From assembly GCF_001949145.1 (NCBI RefSeq), contig NW_019091444.1, positions 679,049 to 743,048 on the forward strand: a stretch of 64,000 bases of DNA, given 5' to 3'. Position 1 is the first letter of the stretch, and each line of letters opens with the position of its first letter. This document shows positions 42,601 to 54,600 of the stretch, piece by piece. The DNA comes from Acanthaster planci. Its lineage: Eukaryota; Echinodermata; Asteroidea; Valvatida; Acanthasteridae. The translations under genes were made by a program, and so were the position numbers. Below the pieces are notes generated by a model that saw only the letters and a program-made list of their open reading frames with translations, did no database searches and had not been told where the DNA came from.

Positions 42601-45600
42601 GAATATTCGACCTTCCGTTTGATTGAATATCCGAATATTTGGTCGTACCGACCGGCAGATTGTTGATAAACACCAAAATACAAAATTAGTTGCAATACCA
42701 CACACATTTGTACATTATGATCAATACAATAGCTTCTCACATCTAGGAGTATCTCCAGCAACAATTTAGCTAGATTTAAGAGATGAACCAGACTTACAGC
42801 CCTGTCGAAAATTTCTAATCCTTTTAAATTGTTGAATGACTAATTTACTTTTAAAATCGTTGTAAGATTTCTGACGCTTTTAATTTGAATCTGCTTGAAA
42901 CAAGCCTCCATAGTGCAGTATTTCTCATTTAAAACAAAAGAAAGTTTTCCCTTACTTTTCATGCATTTTGCATTCGAATATTCAAATTTGAAAAATAATT
43001 TTCGAGTATTCGACAATCGATCTAATATTCGGTTATTCGGATATTGGGCACAGCCCTAACGTACACTCTGAGCCTGATGCCACTGTAGTAATGGCTTCAA
43101 GTCCTGTTTGCTGAAATAATGTTCCGATGTTTGCAGTGAAATGTTGTGAGATCTTGACCTTTCTGTTGACCTTTCACCGCGCAGGTTGGCCTTCTGAAGA
43201 AAGGCATCGTACCCGATGAGCCCAAACCGAGTGAAGAATCTACAGATGGATCCGGAGAGTCCTCATCATCTGAGACAGTCAGTGCGCTCAAAGAAAAGGT
43301 TTGAAAGGCCCCTTAATCTCTTGGCATCTGTGGAACTGAGCTTGTCTGAGTGTTTTTTTTTTAAGTGTTGTCAATTATTCAAGAATGCTATGTCAATCTG
43401 AAACAGATTTATTAAAGTATTTCTCTTGAGAGAGGTTCATTTTGTTGGACGTTTTATTGATAGTTCAGCTTCGTCAAAGGTATTACAGGTTGGGAGTCAT
43501 TTAAGTCATAGCCATCACAGAATCACTTTTAATACCTCAGCACTTGTAGAATATCTGTAAAACCAACTTTGACCCCTGACCTTTCCCCTACCCAGGTGAA
43601 GAGGCTTGAGGGTCTACTTAACAAGTGCAAGGATACAATCCGTAACAATAAGGAGAAGTCTGCTGCTCTGATGGCGGAGAAAGACGCCATGAAGAAACAG
43701 CTGGAGGGGAATGCTAAGGAGTTGGAGCAGCTCAAGGTGGGTAACTCCTTTCCTGACCCCTCAGAAACTCTTGTTTTGGACCTTCCTGAATCCTTCAAAA
43801 TCCTCCACCCCTCAGAAAACTGACAGCACATTAATTGCACTGGAAGTTGGACTATACTTCATTCAGTCCTGGAAAACCCTTCAAAAAGACCAGGGGGGAT
43901 TTTGTTACGACCTGTCCAAGTTTTATAAGGTAATATTAAAGTTGGCATAGGAGGCCCAGTGTAGTGAGCATGGCCTTCGAATCCATCAAAATACTTTGAG
44001 ACCGTGTGAGAATGCTCCTGTTTTCTTATTTGAGGAAATGCCCTCGCATTATATTTGACATAACTTCTATTAAAGTAAGCTTTGGTATTGTGACTAAAGT
44101 TTTCTTTTGGGTACAGCTGGACCCAATTTCATGGAGCTGTTATGCACAGAAAAACATTCGCTTAGCAAAGAAGGTTACCAGCCAAATATTCATGCAAAGT
44201 GCATTACTTGTGACTGGTTCACAGCTGATTTCTGCTCTACATGTAAGTTTTCTCAACAAGGAAATTTGCTACTGGACTGAAGAAGGACTTCATTATGCTT
44301 TCACGGACTCTCCTTTGGAAGCCTGTTAACAACTCTACACGGCAGAAAATATCTCTAATTCTCATTTATTCAGGAGCGGCAGTCTGCAGAGCAAGTCAAG
44401 TTCTCAGAGCAGCTGAGTCATGCCAAGAATCTCCTGGATCAGGCCAGTGAGGAGAAGGCCCTGGCCATCGCCGAGACCAAACAACAGATGCACGGAGAGC
44501 TGGAGAGGAGCCAGCAGGAAGGGGCGGAGAACAGGGAGAAGGCTAGGGAGGCGGGGCAAGAGAGGGACGATCTGAGGCAGAAGCTCAGCGAGGCAGAGAA
44601 AACAGGTAGCGTCTTTGGTTGTTGGTAAAAAAAAGCCGCATTATTTCAGGACAAACTTCTTTCACTATCCTGCCTACAGAGGCAGTTCATAATTAAGGTA
44701 TGCCCCAGAATATTGGTTGTTTTGGTGTCAAATAGTTTTCCAGGGTCATGTTCATGTATTGCTTCTAATTCTCTTTTCCTACCTGGAAGCAATTTAAATT
44801 CCTATCTGATGTGATCATGCATGTGCAGTATTTGGAGAAACTGCTAGAATTTCCTTGACTTTCCAGTGAGAAGTTGGCACCCTTGATTGTAGAGGGCTGT
44901 GATTTTTGCATTGGACCATTCTCTGCGATATATAAATATATAGTTCTAAGATGCTCCAAGAACCTTAGAACTATTATCAAGTGTTTCATTTGACTGACAA
45001 AGGCAAGACCAGTGACCATCATGTAAGCCCCCTAATGTACACTGAACATAAGATGTCTCAATCTTCAAAACTCAATTTTTCCATCAGGCATGACTCCCTC
45101 CCCATCTCCATCCCCTTCCCCGATTGGACAGGAACACTTTTTCCCCTCCGAATCTGGGCAATCACCAGTCTCGCACAAGGCCAGACACCTGCAACAAATC
45201 AGAGAGGCTAGGAGGACAGGTTAGGACCCTCTAGCTTGCTCAACTTTTTTGCAAGGTGGTCCTGTCTCTGTCATTGTCACTCTCTCTGTGCACTATGGCT
45301 GTCATATTCTCCATTTTAAGAGAAAACCAAAAACCAGTGGGCTTGGGGAACTTTCCTTCTATACAATCAAGATATATCACCCCAAACTTACATGTACGTA
45401 AGTGCTGACTGAAGTCATCTGTTTATACTGGCCTGACTAAACTTGACACTAGATATGGGTCATTTGGTTTGAAAGTTGTTTACATAATTTTTTTTCTTGT
45501 TTTTTTTCAAAAAAACCTGTTTTTGTTTATTGTTGAAATTTCAGATCTGTAGCATTTTCTGACATGCATGATGCAGAAAACAAAGATGAAAAGTTGTAAC

Positions 45601-48600
45601 GTTCCCCTTCTCAACATTATTAAAGCCTAACACTCCTCAGTCCTCCAACAGGTGAAGGATTGAGGAGTGTTAGGGTTAAAGCCTACTTGCCTGCACCTGC
45701 AGACAAAAATCCCAAAATACTTGTTTACCGTCTGATTGAAATTTCCAGTCTGCAATTGAAAAATGTAAATCTGTAGCATTTTCTGGCATGCATGATGCAC
45801 AAGGCAAAGATGAATAGATTTTCATGCTCTCTTTTTCAACATTGAGCTTACCTGCATGCACCAACGGAATAAAGTTCCATCGTATCCATACCATGCTGCT
45901 TACTGAACATCTTTCTTGACATGCTTTCATCCAGACCAAAAAACCCCAGTAAATATAAAGACACCATCGACAAGTGTCATTTGGAAACAAAGTTTCTACT
46001 GCATTTTGTTTTCATATAGTTTTGCTTCAAGGTAGTTCCTGTTACCCTGTTGGCTAATTCCAAAAATTAAGTGTCCATTTGACATATGATTTTGTAAGTT
46101 CAGAACACATTTTTTAATTCCAACAGTGATGAATTAATGCAAATTACCTGCCAAACAAATATTAATAGTTTGAAATCAATTCTGGTGATATTTCTGTGTC
46201 AAACAACAAAGGTCAGAGATAACGGGGACACAACAGGGACGAAAAGGTCACACTTTTGGACCCTTAATTTTTGGAATCACCCTGTTATGACCAACATTCA
46301 AACAGGTTTAATATATGTGTTTTCTCCAGTCAGGAATGCATGCAGTTAATTTCCGGTGTTCCTGCTGACGGGTCAAAGGTTATTTGGATTTTCTCTTTGC
46401 TTTGGTGAAAAACAGGGGTAAAAGTGTATTTTTTTGCAAAATGGTATGAAGTTCTGTGTATTTGAACAGGTGTCTGGTTCTGGTTGAGGAAGCAGAATGA
46501 ATTATTAGACAAACGTCGTCTCTGAGACTCAAGCTCTGCTGTGTGGCTTCTCCAAATAAGCAACAAAAGTTTGGACATCCCTACTCGCTGATCCGTCTTT
46601 GTCACTTGCCCCCATAAATGGTTACAAGATGTATTTCGTTTGGTATCGTTGACAGTTCTTGAATTGCGCCAGCAGCTGGAAGCCACCGAGAAACGAGGAG
46701 AGGAGGAGAGGCAGAGCCTAGCCCAGGAGCTGTCCAGAGGGAAACAGGCCGTTATCTCGCTAGTGCAGGTACAGTCCTTCAGCCTTTTTGTTCGTGGGAT
46801 GTTTTCACTCAATGCTTCTTTGGCCTTGGCTATACGCCGTGCTATTGCTGTGCCGAACTCAAATAGTTCAATTTTTAAATGTTCAGCACTGCAGTAGCAC
46901 AGTTTGTCACAGGCAAATTGAATTCGGCACGGCAAGCCCTTTAGCTTGAAAAGGTGTACCGTGCTGTCATCATTCCAAATGGCAGTGGTATGACACTGCT
47001 AACTTCGGCAGTCAGCGCAGTTGCCTAGCTATTGACATGTTACTGCCACAATAGGCAGGGCAGTAGCACAGAATTTATCTTTTCTTGAGCACTTGATAAC
47101 CAGTACCGCTGCTCAATTTAACTTCGGCATTTAGCGCAATTGCCACGCCATTGACGTGCTACTGCTGCACTCATAAAGTTAGGCACGGCAGTAGCACAGA
47201 ATCTAGACCTGGCCTTAGAATCCATCAGTGGCAAAAATATGCATATATCTCTTCTTGATCACTTGATAGCCATTCGTGGCTGACCCACACTATGCAGTTT
47301 TCCCGCAGGAGGGTGTAAGTTATTTGCTCATTCAGTTGCCATGGGCACATGTGGACGAGCTCATAGATGCAGTATGGCTATATTTTCACAGCACCAAAAA
47401 AATGGGGGAAAAAACTTACAATATGCATTTTTTGTACAGAAGCAAGAATTTCATTTTTTTTTTCTTTTAGGAGGAGAAGGAGACGATGAGAAAAGAACTG
47501 GAGAAGATGAAGGAGGATGCTGTAGTCGAGAGGAACAGCCACTGGGAGGGCATCCTGAGGCAGAAACAGCAAGAGCACGAGGATGCCATGGCAACCAAAG
47601 TAAAAACAAGAAATTGATTTTTTACAATTTTTCCATTTTTTGCTGTTGCTATGCTTCATTGGATGCATAAAATTCAGTTTATATGTCAAACATGCGAAAA
47701 AGAACTTGCCGGTGGTAACACTTATCTTTCTTCTTGTTCAAGAATTTATTGCTGCCTTGAAGAGAATGAGGTATAAAGATATTTGCAAATTGTGCCACCA
47801 ACTCTAACAAGTGTGGAACTTGGGGCGTTTTGGTAATCGGTACGTTTGTGTGTGCAAAACGGGGTATGAGATGCTTCAGTTGTAGTCACTGTTTGTTTCA
47901 CACAGTTTATTTTTGGAGAATGTACCAAAACTTTATTGCGTTTCACTTGACATTTTCAACCTGCTCTTTTCAACTGAAGGAGAAGGAATTCCAGATGAAC
48001 ATGCAGTTGAGGGAAGATGAGCAGAAGAGGATCCTCAAGGAGAAACAGACGGAGATGATGATGGCCATTGAGGAGAGAGAGTTGCAAAAGATGGCAGCCG
48101 TCAGTGCTCAAGACAGCCAGAAGGATGAGCTGCAACGTACCATCGATGCCATGACAACGGTAAAGCAACTGTTTCATCTCTGTCCTTGGGCAGCTGTCAC
48201 TATTAAGGAACAATTTTTTATGCATGTTTAATAACCATGGTTGGGTACCTTGGTAAGGCTAGTGTAGCCTCAAACAAGCAGTGTCATTTTCTGAATATTG
48301 TTGTCACATTTCTATGACAATTTTGATTGGTATTTTACCCACACATCTTTGTCTTTCACAGGAAAAGCTTGAGATGGAAGCCAGCATACAACAGTTGAAA
48401 GACATGCTCGAAACTGAGAAAGTGGCAGCTCGTAATAAGATTGAAGAAATAGTTAAGCGCAGCCGTACAGCCATTTCTAACAATAAAGAGAAACATGAGA
48501 AGGCCATTGAAGAGCTCACAGCAGTACATCAGGAGGAGCTTACGACAAGGTTAGAAGAGCTGAGGCAAGAGCAGAGGTCATATGTTGATGGCATGAAGAG

Positions 48601-51600
48601 GCGGCATGACGAGGACTTTGAGACAATCAATAGGGATGCCGATGCCCGCTACAGTGCCAAGGTTGATGAATTGAATCAGAATCATCAGAAGATTGTCCAG
48701 GAGAAAATTGACCAATTGCAGAAACTGGCAGCCAAGGCCTCTGAGATGAAGCAGCGAATCCAAGACCTGAATGGAGAAACACAGAAGAAGAAAGAAATGA
48801 TAGAATCGTTGGAGGAGAAGATCAGGATGGGAGAATTAGCAAGGACAGAGGATGCTGGAGAACAAGCCAAAAGACTTGAAGAATATAGTGTGCAGATGGC
48901 AGACTTGAAGCAAGTCAATGCTGAACTTCAGGACCGCTTCGATCAGAAAGTTAAGGAGGCTGAAGCTCGGAGTGCTGGACTGGAAGAGCAGATGAAGGGA
49001 GCAGCTGAAAATCATCTTAAAGACCTCAAAGATAAAGAGAATGAAATCCAGAAGTCTCTCTCTGAAATTGAAGATCTGAAGCATAAGAATGAGGCTTTGA
49101 ACAGAGATGTGGAAGCTAAGATTAAAGACCATGAGAATAAGACAGCAGAGTTTGAACGGAAGATGCAGTTCCAGCAAGAGAATCATGAAAAGGAGTTGGC
49201 ACGAAGGTTGGAAACCTTGGAAATCCAGAAACAGAGCTCAGCTGATGAGTTCGCCAACCAGCTGAGTAACAAGCTGTCAGAGGCAAATAGTACTGTTGCT
49301 GAGCAAGAGAAAACAATCCAGGACCTGCAGCTTAGAGAGAAAGACTTACAGAACTCTTTGGAGGCTCTGAAACTCAAACTTGATGGTGATCTTGCTGCTG
49401 TTAACGAGAGCTTACAATTGGAAAGGCAGAAGCATACCGAACAGTTGGGCAGAATAAATGCAGCCTTACAAGAAGTGAACTCACACAATGAAAAGTACTC
49501 TGAGGAAATCCAGGCTCTAAGGAAAACTCTTCAGGAAAAAGAAGCCTTCTCCTGTGGTCTGCAAGATCAACTGTCTTCCAGTCAAGCGGAAAAGACAAGA
49601 CTAGAGAATGATCACAGTGAGACTACTCGGCAACTGCAAGCAGAGCTTGATTCTAAGGCATCCAGAGTGGCTGAACTTGAAAATCAGGTTTCAGAAATAC
49701 AGGAAAATGTAGAAACAAGGCAGCATGAGCACGAGGAGGCAAATAACAAACTGGAATCTCTCCTAAATGAAAGATTATCACAACTCAAAAGTAAGGACGA
49801 CGAAGTAGAGAAACTATTGGCTGACTTAGAAGCGATTAGAAGGACCAGTGAGGAAACTATTTCAAATTTAGAAAGACTCTGTAATGAAAAGGAAAGCCTA
49901 TGTGAGTCGCTTAAACTGCAGCTCACTGAAAATGATTCTAGACATAAAGAAGCAGTGGCTCAGCTTGAATCGAGTTTTGAAGACAGACTACAGGAAGAAA
50001 GACTCAACCATGAGAAGGATTTAGAGAGGAGACTAGAGTCAGTTGAGATTCAGAAACAGAGTTCAGTTGATGAGGTAACAGGAAAGCTAGGGCAGCAACT
50101 CACAGAAGCTTTTGATGAGATAAGTAAGAGGGAGACATTCATCCAGGATCTTAAGTCCAGCTCAAATTCTCTCGAGAAAAGTCTCGATGAGCTCAAAAGT
50201 GACCATGAAGCCATTGTGGTCAAGTTGCAGGCAAAGGAAGCTGAATTGGCAAACTTCCAAGCAGAGAACGACAGCCAAGTTAAAGAATCTAGACACAGGG
50301 AAACTGAATTGTCCACAGTCCTAGATAACTTGAGAAAGGACTTTGATGAGAAGACTGAGGAGCTGGAAAGAGTGAAGTCGGATTTACAAGCAGAAATAGC
50401 ACAGCTTCAGGATTCTCACTCCAAAGAACTTTCCCAGTTCTCTGATGAAAGGAACGCCCTGAGAACTGAGCTTGATACCTTGAACTCTCGGTTTGAAACC
50501 AAAGAGGTGGAGCTCCAGCAGTTACAGAAGTCACATGAAAACCTGTGGGAAGAGGAGAAAAAACTTCAAGAGAAGTTGGCTTACATGGCTACACTTGAAA
50601 GTGAGATGCAACAGAAGTCTGGGCAGTCTGAGACTCTCAGCGCTAGGCTGGAGGAACAGGAGAGACAGCTTGAGAGTCTCAGACAAGATGCTGAAGAAAA
50701 GTCCGCTCAGCTCTCAGAAAAAGATAACCATGTAAGGGAGTTGAGGGAATTAGAGTCAGTCTTGTCATCAGAGGTGAAGGCTCTCCAAGAAGAGCTGACA
50801 CAGATAAAATCTGAAGCTTCAGAGAGAGCAGAACTTGCATCCAAGCTGGAACAGAAGCTGAGACAGTTACAAGATAGCGAAGCGTCTCTCAAAGCAGAGA
50901 TTGAAAACAAAACTCAAGCCCATGAAGCCCTCACCCTCCAGCTTCAAAACAAGAATTCTGAGCTGCAGGATCTTGTGAAGGAACACAGTGACAAATTCGA
51001 GAAGCTAACAGAGACGCACAAGACCCAGATGTCTGAGTTGAAAAATCAGGCAAAATCAAAGATAACCACCGTCAAAAAGCACTATGAGGATCTACAAGAG
51101 AAGAACAAAGAAAAGTTGGCGGAGTTCAAAGCAGCACAAGAAGAGAAAAGCAGACACATGCAAGAGGAGTTTGAAGAAAGTAAAAGGGCACTGAGAGAGA
51201 AGGTAGAGTCAGACAGATCAGAGCTTAGCAACCAGCATGCAGACAAAGTTTCCCTCCTAGAATCCAAGATTTTATCGCTTCAAGAAACCATACATGAGCT
51301 CCAGGAAGAGAATGAGGGAAAGATGTCAACTGTTGCAAAGAATCACCAGGACGAAGTGGAGAGACTATGCAAGCAAGCTGAAGAGAGACTAAGTCAGAAG
51401 GAGACAGATTTCCAGAATCAGCTGTCAGAAATTATCAAAGAGAAGGAAGTGGGTGCCGAAGATGTTATGTCAAAGCTTCATGATACACACCAGGAACAGA
51501 TCGAGCGTCTCACACAAGAGCATCAAGAAGCACTGAAGAGGGAGCAGGAAACTCACAAAAAGCAGATGATTGATTTCCGTGATCAAGCCAAGGCCAAAAT

Positions 51601-54600
51601 TGCTTCTCTCAAATCTCAAATAGAGCAGTTAAAGAAGGAACAGGAAGAAATAAACGAGGAACAACAAAAGAAAGTTACAGAGTCTCTTCAACGTTCTTCA
51701 AGTGATCACTCCGCCGAGATCCAAAATCTGAAGAAAATCCATGCAGAGGAACTTGAAAACACGGCCAAAAAATACACAGATAGGTTGGAAGAGTTGGATC
51801 AAGAGTCCAGGAGAAAAGATGATGAATTTAAACAAGAGTTGGATGACACTGTCTTAAGATTAGAGCAGGAAAAAGCTGCCGAGACTGAAAAGTTGAGGGA
51901 GAACATTTACTCTTTGCAGAAGGAACACCAAGAGAGCCTTGCTCTGGAGGAGAAGAAGACTACAGAGATTATCGAAAAACTAGAAAAGTGCCACAAGGAG
52001 GAGTTGGAAATGAACAACAAGGACTTGAAGAGGAACATGGAGCAGCTGGAACAGCAGCACTTTGAGATGGTAGAGGCTATGCAGAAACAGTTCGAGGGGT
52101 CAACACGGCAAGAGGGATCCAGGTACAAGCAGCAGATCCAACAGATGGAGATTGAACATCAGCAAAAGATCGACGAGTTGATCGACACCGACTTGGAGAT
52201 GCAGGTCAAGCTGAAGGCGGCAGAGGAACAGATTGCCCTTATGGAAAAACAAACGCAGGACTTGCTGGTACTTCACAAGGAGAAGTCAACAGCTCTTGAA
52301 ACCGAAGTCGGTTCCCTGATGGCCAACTATGATTCTGAGAGACAGAAGCTGGTTGATGAACTTGAGGACACCAAGACACAGTTGAAGGAAGAGCGGGAGA
52401 AACTGTCAGCACAGAGTGATAGCAAAAACAGGGACCTTGAGCGAATTAATGAATTGATTCAACTCTGCGACCGGAAGGACAACAGGATCAGTGAATTTGA
52501 AGAGGAGTTCAAACAGCGAGGGGAGAAGGTTGAAGAGCTGGAACAGTTAAGGTCCACTGCTGAAAGTGCCCAAAGCAAGGCAGCGGAGAGAATATCAGAT
52601 TTAGAGCAGTTATGCTCAAACAAAGATAATCGGATTGCAGAGTTGATCGAGGAATTGAAGAAGGAAACGGCTAAGGTTGTGGAGGAGCAAGAGGCAAGAT
52701 TGTCAATGGAAAATGACTCAAAGGAAAAGGAATCTGAGAGGATTAAAGAGCTAAAAGAAGTCTGTAATGCCAAAGACAACCAAATCAGCGAGATGGAAGA
52801 AACTCTGAAGCAAGAAGTTGAGAAGGCAAAGGAGGAAACCAAGCAGAGAGTAGCAGATTTGAAAAAGAAAGCAGAAGGAAGACTGGGAGAGATAAAGAAA
52901 CAGTATCATGATGATTTGGCAACCAGAAAGAAGCAATTTGATGCAATTGAAGAACGATGCAGAGCTCTAACCAACGAGCTGGCCGCCGCTAAGTCCTCCC
53001 ACCTGGAAGAGATCTCAGCTCTGGAGGAGCAGATCAACACCTTAAGAGCAGCCCATGAACTTGAGGTGTTGACACTCAATCAAGAGTTAACACAGGAACG
53101 CGAGAAGATCCAGGTTGCAAGCACCCAACCGGTCGAGGAAACCATCATGGTTGCCAGGGAGGGGATGCTTGGGGCTGCTCCTCCTTCAGGAGATGGAGAA
53201 AAGATTGATGAGGTGGCAAGGAGGAGGGCAGAAGAACTGGAAGAGAAACTGATAAGAACCAAGGAGCATTGGGAGAAAGAAATTAACCTACTTAAGTGAG
53301 TATTTAGACTCGAGCATCAAATGTTATTTTAGGTTTACACAGGTTCCAATCAAGTTTAAATTGTAGTTAGCTGAAAAATACCAAAGTTAGGAATGAAGCT
53401 ACATTCAGGCATTGGTACAAGAAACAGAGAAACTCTTTTCAAGGGGCCTGTGGTTCTCTTTGCCTAAAAGTTGTACCTCTCTTTGCTTTCGTACAAAATT
53501 TTATGGGCCATTACTCTGGATGTTAGTCAAAGTTTTCAAAGTTATTACTAAAGATAGTTATCAACTTTAAAAAGACAAACCAGCACTGTTTTGTCATTGA
53601 AAGTAAGATATTGCAATCTTTGCTAACCGTACTCCTTCAGGCAAGAACACAAGATTGAAGTGGACAAGCGAAGTAAAGAAAATGAGAAGAGATTTGAGAG
53701 CCTCCAAAGGGAGTATGAGAAAAAGCTGGAGGAGCAGGAGGCGGAGCATCACTCCAAGATTAAGCACATGGTGAGGGAGATGACGACCAAGATGGCAACT
53801 AAGGAACAAGAGACGGAGAAGGCCCTCCAAGAGGCCATCTGTGAGCACACTTGTTTTGTCATTCACCTGTCCATGTTGCGAGCCTTTTTTTAGAATTGTA
53901 TTAACACACGTGTTTTCGGTTGTGTGCCAAGTTGGACATCAAAACTCCAGTGTAGAGTTTGACTACGTGGGAGACGATAAACAGCTTGGCCACCAATATA
54001 AACTTTTTCAATGAGGCATTCCTTCTGATGAAATTTTGAATTTTTTTTTCAATGACCCAGTAGCCTCAGATTTTGAATACTGCAAGAAAAGATTCGGACT
54101 GTAATATACACACACCTGGGATCTAAATTGATTTCACAAGACCCACAAGAATAAATTCTTTTGCTTCCAACCGAAAGCAACAATTTACCATCTTGTATAT
54201 TGGTTTCCGCCATGATTAGATAAAGGTCAGAACATAGAACAGCGTATTGAGAAGGAACACCGAGACATGGTCAGGGAACTGCAGCGAGAGAACGACGAGC
54301 AGGCAAGAGAACTGGAAAACATCAACGACAGGCACAAGGAAGAAATCGCTGTAAGTCCTTTGAAAGCACTTGCATTGTCGGCAGGGCCTGTTGAAAACCT
54401 GGAAATCCTGAAAAAGATCAGGATTTCATGGGCATTGGTCAGGAATATCCCCTTAAAATGAATCATACAAACGATGCATCTACAATTCATTATCTGTGTC
54501 AAACTACATCTTTACCAGCAAATGGTAATCCTAGAAACTGTCGTAGTGAAAGGATTTTGAATTCTGTGATTATAAAAGTTAAAGGGGCCAAAGAATCTTG

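Noticed and set aside
48304-53262. Many Ser/Leu-rich minus-strand frames opposite the golgin giant exon
   Set aside because: They are antisense shadows of Glu/Lys/Gln/Leu coiled-coil codons, which read as Ser/Phe/Leu-rich on the other strand.
53296-53299. Stop codon TGA as the natural end of the golgin protein after the giant exon
   Set aside because: The TGA overlaps a strong GTGAGT donor. Splicing to 53641 restores the frame and leads on to a GRIP domain.
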